In this document: piece after piece, positions 9,714 through 18,240 of the stretch
Position numbering within the stretch: the stretch's first letter is position 1
How the letters are laid out: every line of letters starts with the position of its first letter
Assembly: GCF_004765805.1 (NCBI RefSeq)
Contig: NZ_ML219773.1
Location: 124,001-188,000, forward strand
Direction: 5' to 3'
DNA from: Halorussus halobius
Lineage (GTDB): Archaea; Halobacteriota; Halobacteria; Halobacteriales; Haladaptataceae
Length of the DNA: 64,000 nucleotides
Notes under the pieces: generated by a model
Databases searched by the model: none
Seen by the model: only the letters and a program-made list of their open reading frames with translations
What the model was told of the DNA's origin: nothing
Position numbers and translations under genes: made by a program

Positions 9714-10388
9714 ATGGACGAGGACCGACCGAGGCTCGGGGCGCGGGACCTCCGCGACCGGCTCCAGACGCTGAAACAGTTCGGCTGTACCGTCCTGGTG
9801 ACGGGGAACGTCAGCGAGGAGGTGTCCCGCGAGATGACCCGGAAGTTGCTCGGCTCACCCGAGGAGTCCCGGACGCGCATCCTCGCGCTCACCGACCAGG
9901 ACCGCGGGGACGTGCCCGACCTCCTTCCCGGCGACGTCACCGCGAGCGACGGGGACGTGTACGTCGCCGATTACGGCGGGACGCGGGCCGCCAGCCCGGC
10001 GTCGGTCGAGTCGTCCGACGCCGACTGGCGTTGCGACGACCTCGACGTCCTTCGGGGGCGGCTCTGCGAGACCATCGCGACCGCCAAGATGGCGTCGTCC
10101 GGGTTCGAGTCCGGCGAACTCCGCGTCTCGGTGTTCACGCTCTCGTCGCTGCTCGCCCGCCACGACTCGGCGGCGGTCGAGCAGTTCGTCTCCACGGTCG
10201 CCGACCACGTCCGGGGGGTTCGCGGCATGGGTCACTTCCACCTGCCCGTCGCCGACGACGCCGAGGTCGTCCGGCGACTCGCGCCCCTGTTCGACGTTCG
10301 TATCGAACTCCGCGAGACGCGGGGTGCGCCCGAGCAACGCTGGCACTTCTCCGATTGTGACGCCCCGACCGAGTGGGTCGGGCTGTAG
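9714..10388 (+). CDS. DUF7504-like haloarchaeal protein (RecA/KaiC-like fold, no P-loop)
   Basis: A 224-residue acidic soluble protein. The N-terminal pattern CTVLVTGNVSEEV followed by TRILALTDQ and the later segment LRVSVFTLSSLLARHD, FVSTVADHVRGVRGMGHFHLP recall the haloarchaeal DUF7504 group, related in layout to HTR-like/KaiC ATPases. The Walker A lysine motif is absent, so nucleotide hydrolysis is unlikely. Haloarchaeal genomes hold many paralogues near signalling genes; the role is unknown. It is followed by dispersed element copy A rather than by a co-directional operon partner. Confidence 0.65.
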   Translation: MDEDRPRLGARDLRDRLQTLKQFGCTVLVTGNVSEEVSREMTRKLLGSPEESRTRILALTDQDRGDVPDLLPGDVTASDGDVYVADYGGTRAASPASVESSDADWRCDDLDVLRGRLCETIATAKMASSGFESGELRVSVFTLSSLLARHDSAAVEQFVSTVADHVRGVRGMGHFHLPVADDAEVVRRLAPLFDVRIELRETRGAPEQRWHFSDCDAPTEWVGL

Positions 10389-10468
10389 CGACACTCTCGA
10401 ACAGGCACTACGGTTCGTCCCTCGGTCCTCCCGTCTCGTCCTTCGGTCCCGCGACTTTTCGACCCTCG

Positions 10469-10701
10469 AAAGGCTGTGTCGCACTCTGCAACGGCAGGAC
10501 AGCAAGCGTAACCACGTCCCAGAAAGTCCTCGGCGCGCTCTGCACAAACGCTTGAACCGCAACCACAGTCTCGAAAGCCCTCGGCGCGGTCGCGGTCGCT
10601 CTGGCGGATATCGGGGGCTCTCCGCAACGCCCGCCCCAGATAGGGCCGCCAGAGGCGACCACGGGCCTGCGGCCCGCGACCGCGCCTCGCCCTTTCAGTC
10701 C
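10469..10701. repeat. Dispersed structured element, copy A
   Basis: Non-coding element between two plus-strand genes. It begins with degenerate tandem units marked AAAG(T/C)CCTCGGCGCGCTC at 10469 (degenerate), 10523 and 10574, spaced 54 and 51 bp. It continues with a hairpin at 10599-10654, a second GGGCC-TGC-GGCCC hairpin near 10664-10676, and ends with CGCCTCGCCCTTTCAGTCC (10683-10701). The same order of parts, with the last 19 nt identical, recurs at 33.5-33.95 kb. See the hairpin entry for covariation. Confidence 0.75.
10599..10654 (+). ncRNA. Covarying two-stem hairpin, copy A (candidate structured RNA)
   Basis: The outer stem CTCTGGCGG/CCGCCAGAG (9 bp) and inner stem TATCGGGGGC/GCCCCAGATA (one mismatch) are separated by an internal loop of A on the 5' side and GGG on the 3' side. 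Copy C at 33785-33834 has the same architecture with different paired bases (CTCAGCGAC/GTCGCTGAG, TATTCGACG/CGTCGAATA) and the same A/GGG loop. This is direct sequence evidence for conserved structure. Strand and expression are unknown. Confidence 0.55.
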
Positions 10702-10876
10702 GCCAAGGAGGGGGTTGTGTCACCGAGCGTACCCGGTCAGTGGTCGCGCGTCTCTGACCACTGCCGACGTTTCCCGGTTCGGCTCTCCCCCCGACGCCAC
10801 GCCACTCGGGGCCGGGATGCCGCCCACTTCGCCGAGACCGAACCGCTAAAGGGCGTGTAGCCGTCGGATATGGGTA
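10702..10876. other. Non-coding spacer after element copy A
   Basis: About 175 bases up to the AstE/AspA-like gene, together with the element making a gap of nearly 490 bases without a gene. No clear TATA box or gene is seen; the start of the following gene is supported only by its coding sequence. Confidence 0.5.
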
Positions 10877-11833
10877 ATGAAGACGCTCGGAACGGCGAGT
10901 GCGGCCCCCGGGGAGTTCGACGCCGGGCGGTTGCAGGTCGGAGAAACGCGCGACGGGAGCGAGTTCGGGCTCCCAGTCGCGGTACTCAACGGCGCGGCGG
11001 AGGGCCCCACGCTGTACGTGCAGGCGGTCAGCGACGGCGACGAACTCAACGGGCTCGGCGTGGTCCGGCGGGCCGTCCCGCAGCTCGACCCCGAGGAACT
11101 CGCGGGCACCGTCCTCGTGACGGGCATCGTCAACTACCACGCGTTCCAGGTGGCCGAACACCGCAACCCCATCGACGACACCAAGATGAATCGCACCTAT
11201 CCCGGCGACGAGTCGGGCACCGCCAGCGAGCGCATCGCGGCGGCCACCTTCGAGCCGGCGTCGCGGGCCGACCTCGTGCTCGACCTCCACCAGGGCTCGA
11301 CCAGCCGGATGATAAACGAGGTCCGCGTGCGGTGTGGCCGCCACCACCGCCTCCACGACGAGTGCCTCGAACTCGCGAAGGTGTTCGGCTGCGGCCACGT
11401 CCTCGACCAGAAGGGCCCCGAGGGCCAGCTCGCCCGCGCCGCGCCCGACGAGGGCGTCCCGACGGTCGACCCCGAGCTCGGCGGCTGCGTCGGCTTCGAC
11501 GAGGAGTCCATCCGGTACGGTGTCGAGGGGCTGTTCAACGTCCTCCGCCACTACGAGTTCCTCGACGGCGACGTCGACCTCGAACCCCAGACCCGCGCGC
11601 AGGGATTCGACCGCTACGGCTCGCCCGTGGGCGGTCTCGTCGACTTCCGCGCGGAACTGGGCGAGGAGGTCGCGGCCGGCGACGTGCTGTTCGAGGTGAC
11701 CGACCCCTTCGGCCGGCGCAAGGCCGAGGTGACCGCCGACGACGAGGGCGTCTTCTGGCGCTCGCGTCGCCTCCCGCAGGTGGCGACCGGCGAGTACGTC
11801 TGCTCGGTCGGTACCGACGTCGACGAGTACTGA
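10877..11833 (+). CDS. Succinylglutamate desuccinylase/aspartoacylase family protein
   Basis: M14-type zinc carboxypeptidase-fold hydrolase (AstE/AspA family) of 318 residues, expected to cleave an N-acyl group from an amino-acid-like substrate. The family's first zinc motif, normally G-x-H-G-[ND]-E, reads here SDGDELNG (about 52-59): the His is replaced by Asp or Ser while Glu is kept. The second-half ligand His is present in LDLHQGS (about 137-143). The C-terminal beta barrel runs from about 235. The changed first ligand means either an Asp-liganded metal site or altered activity. The substrate cannot be inferred; no arginine-degradation genes are adjacent. Confidence 0.8.
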   Translation: MKTLGTASAAPGEFDAGRLQVGETRDGSEFGLPVAVLNGAAEGPTLYVQAVSDGDELNGLGVVRRAVPQLDPEELAGTVLVTGIVNYHAFQVAEHRNPIDDTKMNRTYPGDESGTASERIAAATFEPASRADLVLDLHQGSTSRMINEVRVRCGRHHRLHDECLELAKVFGCGHVLDQKGPEGQLARAAPDEGVPTVDPELGGCVGFDEESIRYGVEGLFNVLRHYEFLDGDVDLEPQTRAQGFDRYGSPVGGLVDFRAELGEEVAAGDVLFEVTDPFGRRKAEVTADDEGVFWRSRRLPQVATGEYVCSVGTDVDEY

Positions 11834-11887
11834 CGCCGGCCCGACGTTCCGGCCGGGTGCGCCGCTCTACTTCCTCTCAGATGCGAA

Positions 11888-11896
11888 GAATTAACA
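11888..11896 (+). promoter_or_regulatory. TATA-like box of the PAS/GAF/HTH-10 gene
   Basis: GAATTAACA is 25-33 nt upstream of the GTG start at 11921 and supports initiation there. Confidence 0.5.
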
Positions 11897-11920
11897 TCGA
11901 GTGACCTGGCCTGTGTACCA

Positions 11921-14335
11921 GTGGCACACTCGAACGACGCGGCGGGCGACTCTCCTCGTTCCCCGGGCGAGGAGGTGTTCGACCGGATACCCGACGCCGT
12001 CGTCGCCCTCAACAGGGACTGGGAGTTCACCTATCTCGACGGGAACGCCGAGGCGCTCCTCGACCGCGACGCCGAGGAACTGCTCGGAACCGACATCCGG
12101 GAGGCGTTCCCCGCCATCGAGGGGACCGCGTTCGAGCGCGAGTACGAGCGCGCGATGGAGACCCAGTCGACGGTCTCGTTCGAGGAGTACTACTCGCCGC
12201 TGGACGCGTGGTTCGAGGTTCGAGCGCACCCCTCCGAGACGGGACTGTCGGTCCTGTTCGCCCCCGTCTCCGAGGAGCGACGCCGGAGCCGGGAACTGGA
12301 CCGGTACGAGACCCTCGTGGAGTCCCTCGACGACGGCGTCTTCGCCGTCGACGACACCGGGACGTTCCTGGCGGTCAACGAGGCGTACGCCTCGCTTACC
12401 GGCTACTCGCGGGAGGAACTGCTCGGCCGGACGCCCGCCTTGCTCGCCGACGACGAGACGAGCGCGGAGTGCGAAGCGGCCCGCCAGCGACTGCTCTCGG
12501 GGGAGTGCGACGCGGTCACGACGTCGGCCGACCTCGTGACGGCGGCCGGCGACCGGGTCCCGACCGAGACCACGCTGTCGCGGTTCTCGTCCGGGGGTGA
12601 GGCGGGCGTCGTCGGCGTCACCCGGGAGACCAGCCGCCGAACGCGCTACGAGCGCCGCCTGGAGCTGTTGCACGACGCGACCCGGGACGTGATGGCCGCG
12701 ACGACCCGCCGGGAGGTCTGCGAGGTCGTCCTCGAGGCGACCGAGGGGATTCTCGACCTGCCGGGGCTGGCGATCTACTTCTGGGACGAGGCCGAGGGGC
12801 GGCTGGTTCCGGAACTCACTACCGAGGACTGTGAGGAACTGTTCGACGAACTCCCGACCTTCGAGGGCGGCGAGTCGCTCGCGTGGGACGCCTTCGTCGA
12901 GAACGACCTCCGGGTGTACGACGACGTCCGGACCGAGGAGGACTGCTTCAACCCCGAGACGGTGATTCGGTCCGAACTGCTCGCCCCGCTTGGGGACCAC
13001 GGCGTGCTCGTCTCGGGCTCGACCGAACCCGGGTTCTACGAGTCGGCCCACGTCGACCTGATAAGCGTCCTCGCGGCGAACGCGACGGTCGCCCTCGACC
13101 GGGTCGAACGCCAGCAGCGCGTGACCGCGCGCCGCGAGGAACTCCGCCGGCAGACGCGGCGGCTGGAACAGTTGGCCCGGGTGAACAACGTCGTCCGGGA
13201 CGTCCAGCGGGCGCTCGTCGGCGCGTCTACCCGCCGGGAGGCTGCCGCCAACGTCTGCGAGCACGTCGTCGACGTCGACCCGTACCGGTTCGCGTGGGTC
13301 GGGAACGCCGACCGGTCCGGACCCGTCCGCCCCGACGCGTGGGCCGGTGAAGACGGCGATTTCCTCGACCACCTGAACGAGTCACGCGACGCGGACGAGG
13401 CGTCGCGTTCGCCCGCCGAGCGGGCGGTCGAGACGGGCGAGCGGGTGGTCGTCGACAACATCTTCCACGAGGAGTCGTTCCCGCAGTGGCGCAAGGAGGC
13501 GCTCGGTCGCGGGTTCCAGTCGGCGCTCTCGTTGCCCCTGACCGGCGAGGGCACGGTCCACGGCGTCATCGAGATATACGCCTCGGAGGCGAACGCCTTC
13601 GACGACGACGTCCAGGAGGTGTTCTCGGACCTGTGTCGGATAGTCGCCGACGGAATCGAGATCATCGAACGCCGACAGCTGGTGACGTCGGCCAACGACG
13701 TCGAAGTCGAGTTGCACGCCACGGCGGGCGACTCGTTCCTCGCCGACGTCGCGCGCGGGGCCGGCGCGGAACTCCGCGTCGACTCGGCCACGCTCCGCGA
13801 CGACGGGACGTGGCTGCTCTACGTCACGACGGGGACGGACGTCGCCGAGGACGTCCGGTCGAGGCTCGACGCGTCGACCGTCGTCGAGAGCGTGGAACAC
13901 ATCCGGACGGGCTCCGCGGGGGAACTGTTCGGCGTCGTGGCCTCGGCGTTCGAGGTCGGCCGGATTCTGATGGAGTACGGGGCGACCCTGACCGAGCTTT
14001 CGGTGTCGGCCGAGACGGTCACGCTGTCCGTCCGAATCGGGCAGAACGTGGCGGTGCGGGGGCTCGCGGACGCGTACGACGACGTCCTCCCGGACGTGGC
14101 ACTCGTCCGGAGAGAGCCGGTCGACGACCGGGAGAGCGACGATTCGTCGCCCCCGGCGCTGACCGACCGACAGCGCGAGGTCCTCCGGGCGGCCTACGAC
14201 GCGGGGTACTTCGAGTGGCCCCGCGAGGCCACCGGCGAGGACGTCGCCGACGCGCTCGGCATCTCGAACCCCGTGTTCCACCGCCACGTCCGGCGCGCCC
14301 TCCAGAAGCGACTTACCCGCGAGTTCGGCCGGTGA
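11921..14335 (+). CDS. PAS/GAF sensor with bacterio-opsin-activator and HTH-10 domains
   Basis: One-component haloarchaeal transcription regulator of 804 residues starting at GTG. Domains in order: PAS 1 (about 18-125), PAS 2 (130-240, with VNEAYASLTGYSREELLG), GAF 1 (245-395), GAF 2 (420-570), the Bat/bacterio-opsin-activator domain (about 585-735), and a C-terminal HTH-10 (about 745-800, LTDRQREVLRAAYDAGYFEWPRE). No membrane segments, so it senses an intracellular signal such as redox or light through PAS/GAF; the ligand is unknown. A HalX response regulator follows on the same strand, separated by a perfect palindrome at 14343-14360. Confidence 0.92.
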   Translation: MAHSNDAAGDSPRSPGEEVFDRIPDAVVALNRDWEFTYLDGNAEALLDRDAEELLGTDIREAFPAIEGTAFEREYERAMETQSTVSFEEYYSPLDAWFEVRAHPSETGLSVLFAPVSEERRRSRELDRYETLVESLDDGVFAVDDTGTFLAVNEAYASLTGYSREELLGRTPALLADDETSAECEAARQRLLSGECDAVTTSADLVTAAGDRVPTETTLSRFSSGGEAGVVGVTRETSRRTRYERRLELLHDATRDVMAATTRREVCEVVLEATEGILDLPGLAIYFWDEAEGRLVPELTTEDCEELFDELPTFEGGESLAWDAFVENDLRVYDDVRTEEDCFNPETVIRSELLAPLGDHGVLVSGSTEPGFYESAHVDLISVLAANATVALDRVERQQRVTARREELRRQTRRLEQLARVNNVVRDVQRALVGASTRREAAANVCEHVVDVDPYRFAWVGNADRSGPVRPDAWAGEDGDFLDHLNESRDADEASRSPAERAVETGERVVVDNIFHEESFPQWRKEALGRGFQSALSLPLTGEGTVHGVIEIYASEANAFDDDVQEVFSDLCRIVADGIEIIERRQLVTSANDVEVELHATAGDSFLADVARGAGAELRVDSATLRDDGTWLLYVTTGTDVAEDVRSRLDASTVVESVEHIRTGSAGELFGVVASAFEVGRILMEYGATLTELSVSAETVTLSVRIGQNVAVRGLADAYDDVLPDVALVRREPVDDRESDDSSPPALTDRQREVLRAAYDAGYFEWPREATGEDVADALGISNPVFHRHVRRALQKRLTREFGR

Positions 14336-14342
14336 CCCCGGC

Positions 14343-14382
14343 ACGCTAATATATTAGCGTCGGCGTCCCGGGGACGCTAATA
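14343..14382. promoter_or_regulatory. Perfect 18-bp palindrome plus half-site (candidate operator)
   Basis: ACGCTAATATATTAGCGT at 14343-14360 is a perfect palindrome, and ACGCTAATA recurs at 14374-14382. The repeat distance of 31 bp is about three helical turns. It lies 8 bp after the HTH-10 gene's stop and upstream of the HalX gene, so it could be an operator for that gene or, less likely, a terminator stem (no T-run follows). Confidence 0.6.
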
Positions 14383-14429
14383 GATTATCTACGCCAGCTT
14401 AGACGCGTGGCTCGGTACGGGCAGTCGTC

Positions 14430-15032
14430 ATGGCAGGTCTCGGGCCCGGAGCGGGAGACGCGACCGACGGCGGGTGGGGAACGCGGGTGTTGCTCGTCGA
14501 CGACGACGCGCGCGTCAGGGGGATGTACGCGGACTGGCTGGAGCCGACGTACGACGTCGCGGCGGTCGCCGACGGCGACGACGCCCTCGACGCGCTCGAC
14601 GAGACGTTCGACGTGGTGTTGCTCGACCGGCGACTCCGCGAGTGGAGCGGCTCGGAGTTGCTCGCGGAGCTTCGACGCCGGGGCCACGACCAGTCGGTCG
14701 TGATGGTGACCGGCACCGAACCCGACGTCGACGTCGTCGACCTCTCGATCGACGAGTACCTGGTCAAGCCCATCTACGAGAGCGAGCTGCGGGAGGCCGT
14801 CGAGTTCGCCGCCCGGCTCTCGTCGTACGACGGCTCGCTCCACGAGTACTTCTCGCTCGTCTCGAAGCTCGCCGCCCTCGAGAACTCGAACGTGGACGGC
14901 GACCTGCGCGCGACCGACGCGTACGCCGACGTCGAGGACCGGCTCGCCGCCCTCGAAACGCGGCTCGAACGCGACCGGCGGTCGCTCGCCGAGACCCACT
15001 CCCCGCAGGTGTTCCGGAAGGTCCTCGACTGA
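14430..15032 (+). CDS. Response regulator with HalX domain
   Basis: Two-component receiver protein of 200 residues. The receiver domain (about 18-130) carries the acidic pocket LLVDDDARV, the phospho-acceptor Asp in VVLLDRRL (about 70), the Thr switch in VMVTGTE, and the Lys in EYLVKPI. The C-terminal HalX domain (about 135-200) is a helical region found in haloarchaeal regulators; it lacks a classical HTH. No histidine kinase is adjacent. The ATG start follows a short AT-rich region containing the palindrome and an ATTATC box, so control by the upstream HTH-10 protein is plausible but unproven. Confidence 0.9.
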   Translation: MAGLGPGAGDATDGGWGTRVLLVDDDARVRGMYADWLEPTYDVAAVADGDDALDALDETFDVVLLDRRLREWSGSELLAELRRRGHDQSVVMVTGTEPDVDVVDLSIDEYLVKPIYESELREAVEFAARLSSYDGSLHEYFSLVSKLAALENSNVDGDLRATDAYADVEDRLAALETRLERDRRSLAETHSPQVFRKVLD

Positions 15033-15129
15033 CGTCGGGTCCGTCGGGCGGTTCGTCCGCTCGGACGAGCGTCACTGCCGCTCGGCGCGTTCCGACAACT
15101 ACTGGGTGACTCGCGACCGAGACGCCCAC

Positions 15130-16239
15130 ATGCCACCGAATCTCTCTTGTCCGTCGTGTGGCCGGACCGAGGCGGCCGGCCCGGACGAACCGTGGCGGTG
15201 TGACTGTGGCCACCCGCTCGAGTTCGCCGACCGGCCGCTCCCCGACGGGCCCGCCCCGGACTTCGCCGACCTCGACACGCGGGAGGGCCTCTGGGCGTTC
15301 GCGGACTTCCTCCCGGTCGCGCCCGAGGTCACGCTCGGCGAGGGGTTCACGCCCCTACGGGACGCCGCCGCCTCGACCGACTGGGGGCCGACCGTCGAGT
15401 TCAAGCTGGAGTACGTCTTCCCCTCCGGGAGCTTCAAGGACCGGGGCGCGACCACGACCCTCTCGCGGGCGGCCGAACTCGGCGTCTCTCGCGTGGTCGA
15501 GGACTCCTCGGGCAACGCTGGCGCGGCCGTCGCCCAGTACGCCGCCCGCGCCGGCATCGACGCCGAAATCTACGTTCCGGCCGACGTCAAGGCGTCGAAG
15601 CTCGCGGCTATCGAGGGCGTCGGCGCGACCCCCGTCCGGGTCGAGGGCTCCCGACAGGACGTGACCGACGCCTGTATCGCTGCCGTAGAGAGCGACGACG
15701 ACTCCGCGTGGTACGCCAGCCACGCGTGGAACCCCGCCTTCTTCGCGGGCACCGCGACGTTCGCCTTCGAGGTCGCGGCCCAGCGCGACTGGCGGGTGCC
15801 CGACGCCGTGGTCACGCCGCTGGGTCACGGCACCCTCTTTCTCGGAGCCTACCGGGGGTTCCGCGCGCTGAACGAGGCGGGCTGGACCGACCGGATGCCC
15901 CGACTGCTGGGCGCGCAGGCCGCCGGCTACGCGCCGATCGCGACCCACCTCCACGGCGACTCGGCCGGCGACAACGAGGTCGCCGACGGCATCCAGATAC
16001 GCGACCCGGCCCGGACGGACGAAATCCTCGACGCCATCGAGGCCACCGACGGCGACGCCGTCGCGCTCGGGACCGACGCCGTGGCGGACGCGCTCGACCG
16101 CCTCCGGCGGGGCGGGTTCTACGTCGAACCCACGTCGGCGGTCGCGCCCGCCGCCGTGGAGACGTTCCGCGAGCGCGGGGTGCTGGACGAGGACGACGAG
16201 GTGGTCGTGGCCCTGACCGGGAGTGGTCTGAAGGGATGA
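15130..16239 (+). CDS. Threonine synthase-like PLP enzyme
   Basis: PLP-dependent fold-type II enzyme of 369 residues, in the threonine synthase/cysteate synthase group. An N-terminal zinc-ribbon-like segment CPSCG...CDCG (about 6-30) precedes the catalytic domain, where Lys is in PSGSFKDRGA (about 107) and the Asn loop is SSGNAGAA. The phosphate loop is LGHGTLF instead of the usual GxGGG, which leaves exact specificity open. The ATG at 15130 is preferred over a GTG 24 nt upstream because conserved sequence begins directly with MPPNLSCPSCG. Its stop overlaps the Nudix start (ATGA). Confidence 0.85.
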   Translation: MPPNLSCPSCGRTEAAGPDEPWRCDCGHPLEFADRPLPDGPAPDFADLDTREGLWAFADFLPVAPEVTLGEGFTPLRDAAASTDWGPTVEFKLEYVFPSGSFKDRGATTTLSRAAELGVSRVVEDSSGNAGAAVAQYAARAGIDAEIYVPADVKASKLAAIEGVGATPVRVEGSRQDVTDACIAAVESDDDSAWYASHAWNPAFFAGTATFAFEVAAQRDWRVPDAVVTPLGHGTLFLGAYRGFRALNEAGWTDRMPRLLGAQAAGYAPIATHLHGDSAGDNEVADGIQIRDPARTDEILDAIEATDGDAVALGTDAVADALDRLRRGGFYVEPTSAVAPAAVETFRERGVLDEDDEVVVALTGSGLKG

Positions 16240-16757
16240 CCGTCCGCCCGGCCGACTACTGTCCGAACTGCGGGACCGCGACGACGACCCGCGAGGTCGA
16301 GGGCCGCGAGCGCCGGTACTGCGAGACCTGCGAGCGCCCGGTGTTCCACAATCCCACGCCGACCGCGGCCGCCGCCGTGGTCGACGGCGATTCGATACTG
16401 CTGGTCGAGCGAGCGGTCCCGCCGGGGGTCGGCGAGTGGACCGTGCCCGGCGGCCACCTCGAAGCCGACGAGCAGCCCGCGGTCGCGGCCGCGCGCGAAC
16501 TCGAAGAGGAGACCGGGGTCCGGGCCGACCCGGCCGCCCTCGAACTGGTCGGCGCCGAACTCCTCGCTCCGTTCGGCGACAAGCACGCGGTCTCGATGGC
16601 GTACGCCGTCCCGGTCGACGACACCGAGGGGACGCCGGAGGCCGGGACGGACGCCGCGGCGGTCCGGTTCTTCTCCCGCGAGGAACTCGACGCCGACGCC
16701 CACGCGTTCCGGCCCCACGTCCCCGGTCGGTTCGAGCGAGTGCTGGACGCGCTCTGA
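16236..16757 (+). CDS. Nudix hydrolase with N-terminal zinc ribbon
   Basis: A 173-residue pyrophosphohydrolase. The N-terminus holds a four-Cys zinc ribbon CPNCG...CETC (about 9-32), as in NADH pyrophosphatase NudC-type and ADP-ribose hydrolases. The Nudix box runs GGHLEADEQP to RELEEETG (about 70-92), with the metal-binding REVEEETG-type glutamates intact. It begins 4 nt inside the preceding gene and is translationally coupled to it. The substrate (NADH, ADP-ribose or similar) cannot be told. Confidence 0.9.
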   Translation: MTVRPADYCPNCGTATTTREVEGRERRYCETCERPVFHNPTPTAAAAVVDGDSILLVERAVPPGVGEWTVPGGHLEADEQPAVAAARELEEETGVRADPAALELVGAELLAPFGDKHAVSMAYAVPVDDTEGTPEAGTDAAAVRFFSREELDADAHAFRPHVPGRFERVLDAL

Positions 16758-16790
16758 GCGCCGGACGGCGCGGTGGTCCTCGGCGTCCGG

Positions 16791-18116
16791 TCACTTCTCG
16801 GGATGAATCGGCGCGTCGAACCCGCCCCGGATTAGGGGCTTGGCGACGTGCCGCCGCGCCTCCGGGGGCACCTCGTACCATCCGAGTTCCAATTCCCGGT
16901 CGAGCGCGCGCTCGACCTTCCCCGGCGCGGTCGTCCCGCAGTCCCGACACCGGTAGCCCTGCCCGGCCCCCGCGCTCTCCATCGACCGGTCGCACTCGGG
17001 ACAGTCGGGCGTGACGAGCTCGGTGCGGTCCAGCTCGCGGACCGCGAACTTCTCCAGCTTCAGGGTCCCCTCCGAGACCTCGCCGCAGGCCGTGATGCGG
17101 TCGCCGACGCGGAGCGCCCGCACCCGGTCGCGAAAGCGCTTGGTCGGTTCGAACGCGGCGCACTGGATTTGCGCGCCCTCGTCGTCGAGCCGGAAGAACA
17201 CGTGGCCGCCGCGTCGCGTCTCGGGCGCGCTCGCGACCGTCCCGGGGACGCGGTAGCTCCGGCCGTCCGCGACCTCGGGAATCGTCGCCGCTTGCAGGTG
17301 GGCGTCGGTGCCCTGATTCGTCAGGAAGACCGCCCGGCGCGCGACCGGTTCGCTCTCGATGGCGTCGGCGACTCGGCGGACCGTCTCCGCGTCGTCGCCC
17401 CGGATGCCGTGGAGGATGGGCCCCGGCGTGTGCGGGACGCAGACCAGTTCGCCCGTCTCGCGGTCGACGGTGTCCCACGCCTCGGGGTAGGCGTCGTTCG
17501 CGGCCGCGAAGACGGAGTCGGCGTCCACCTCGCGGGGCGTCCCGACGCGCTCGGGGTCGCGGTAGGAGATGCACTCGTAGGTCCAGTCGCTCGCGTACTC
17601 GCCCGCCGGGGCGTCCGCCGTCTCGGCACCGCCCGAGCGCCCGCCGAACGCCGCGAGCGCGCCGACCGCCGCGAGCGCGCCGACCTTCCCCCGGCCGAGC
17701 TTCCACCCCTGGCTCCGGTAGCCGGCGGCCGCGATGCGCGCCTCGGCCGCCTCGACCGTGAGGTGGTCCCGGACCGCCTCGCGGGCGAACGCGGCGACGG
17801 CGTCGGGCACCTCGTCGGGGTCGCCCGGCGCGACGACCAGTCCCGGGTTCGTCCGGGGGTCGTCGGTCTCGGCGACGGCGGCGACTTCCTCGCGAGCGAC
17901 GCGGAAGGCCTCGTCGGGGTCGACGTCGGCGTGGAGCGCGAGCGCGGCGTTGCCCCGGGTCTTGTGCTCGACCGCGGGGTTGAGCCGGACGAGTAGCTGG
18001 CGCTGTACGGCCGCCGCGGACTCCTCGCGCAGGCGGGTGGCGAGCCGGGCCGCGAGGTAGGTCGTACACATCCCCCGCTCGCGGGAGTCGGTGTCGTCGA
18101 GGCCGATGACCGTCAC
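16791..18116 (-). CDS. tiaS: tRNA(Ile2) 2-agmatinylcytidine synthetase TiaS
   Basis: Archaeal enzyme that joins agmatine to C34 of tRNA-Ile(CAU) using ATP, so that it reads AUA. The 441 residues match the family. The N-terminal TCKD kinase-like domain starts IGLDDTDSRERGMCTTYLA, the FLD domain occupies the middle (EVEHKTRGNAALAL region onward), an OB fold with GTVASAPETRRGGHVFF follows, and the C-terminal zinc ribbon is CPECDRSMES...YRCRDCG (about 375-400). The start is GTG. It is convergent with the Nudix gene and divergent from the membrane protein at 18241. Confidence 0.95.
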   Translation of the reverse strand: MTVIGLDDTDSRERGMCTTYLAARLATRLREESAAAVQRQLLVRLNPAVEHKTRGNAALALHADVDPDEAFRVAREEVAAVAETDDPRTNPGLVVAPGDPDEVPDAVAAFAREAVRDHLTVEAAEARIAAAGYRSQGWKLGRGKVGALAAVGALAAFGGRSGGAETADAPAGEYASDWTYECISYRDPERVGTPREVDADSVFAAANDAYPEAWDTVDRETGELVCVPHTPGPILHGIRGDDAETVRRVADAIESEPVARRAVFLTNQGTDAHLQAATIPEVADGRSYRVPGTVASAPETRRGGHVFFRLDDEGAQIQCAAFEPTKRFRDRVRALRVGDRITACGEVSEGTLKLEKFAVRELDRTELVTPDCPECDRSMESAGAGQGYRCRDCGTTAPGKVERALDRELELGWYEVPPEARRHVAKPLIRGGFDAPIHPEK

Positions 18117-18208
18117 GACCCGGCGTAGGGCCGTGTCGGATTAACCCGTTTCGGAGCGTGCGAACGACCTGCCTCGGACGCGCGGATAATACGTGTTCCG
18201 AAGGGGCG

Positions 18209-18216
18209 AATTTAAG
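18209..18216 (+). promoter_or_regulatory. TATA box of the DUF6159-like membrane gene
   Basis: AATTTAAG lies 25-32 nt before the ATG at 18241 and excludes the longer in-frame start at 18193. Confidence 0.7.
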
Positions 18217-18240
18217 TCGAACGAGCACCTTCCTCCGCCC

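Noticed and set aside
11834..11920. Terminator between the AstE/AspA-like and HTH-10 genes
   Set aside because: No stable hairpin with a following T-run could be identified.
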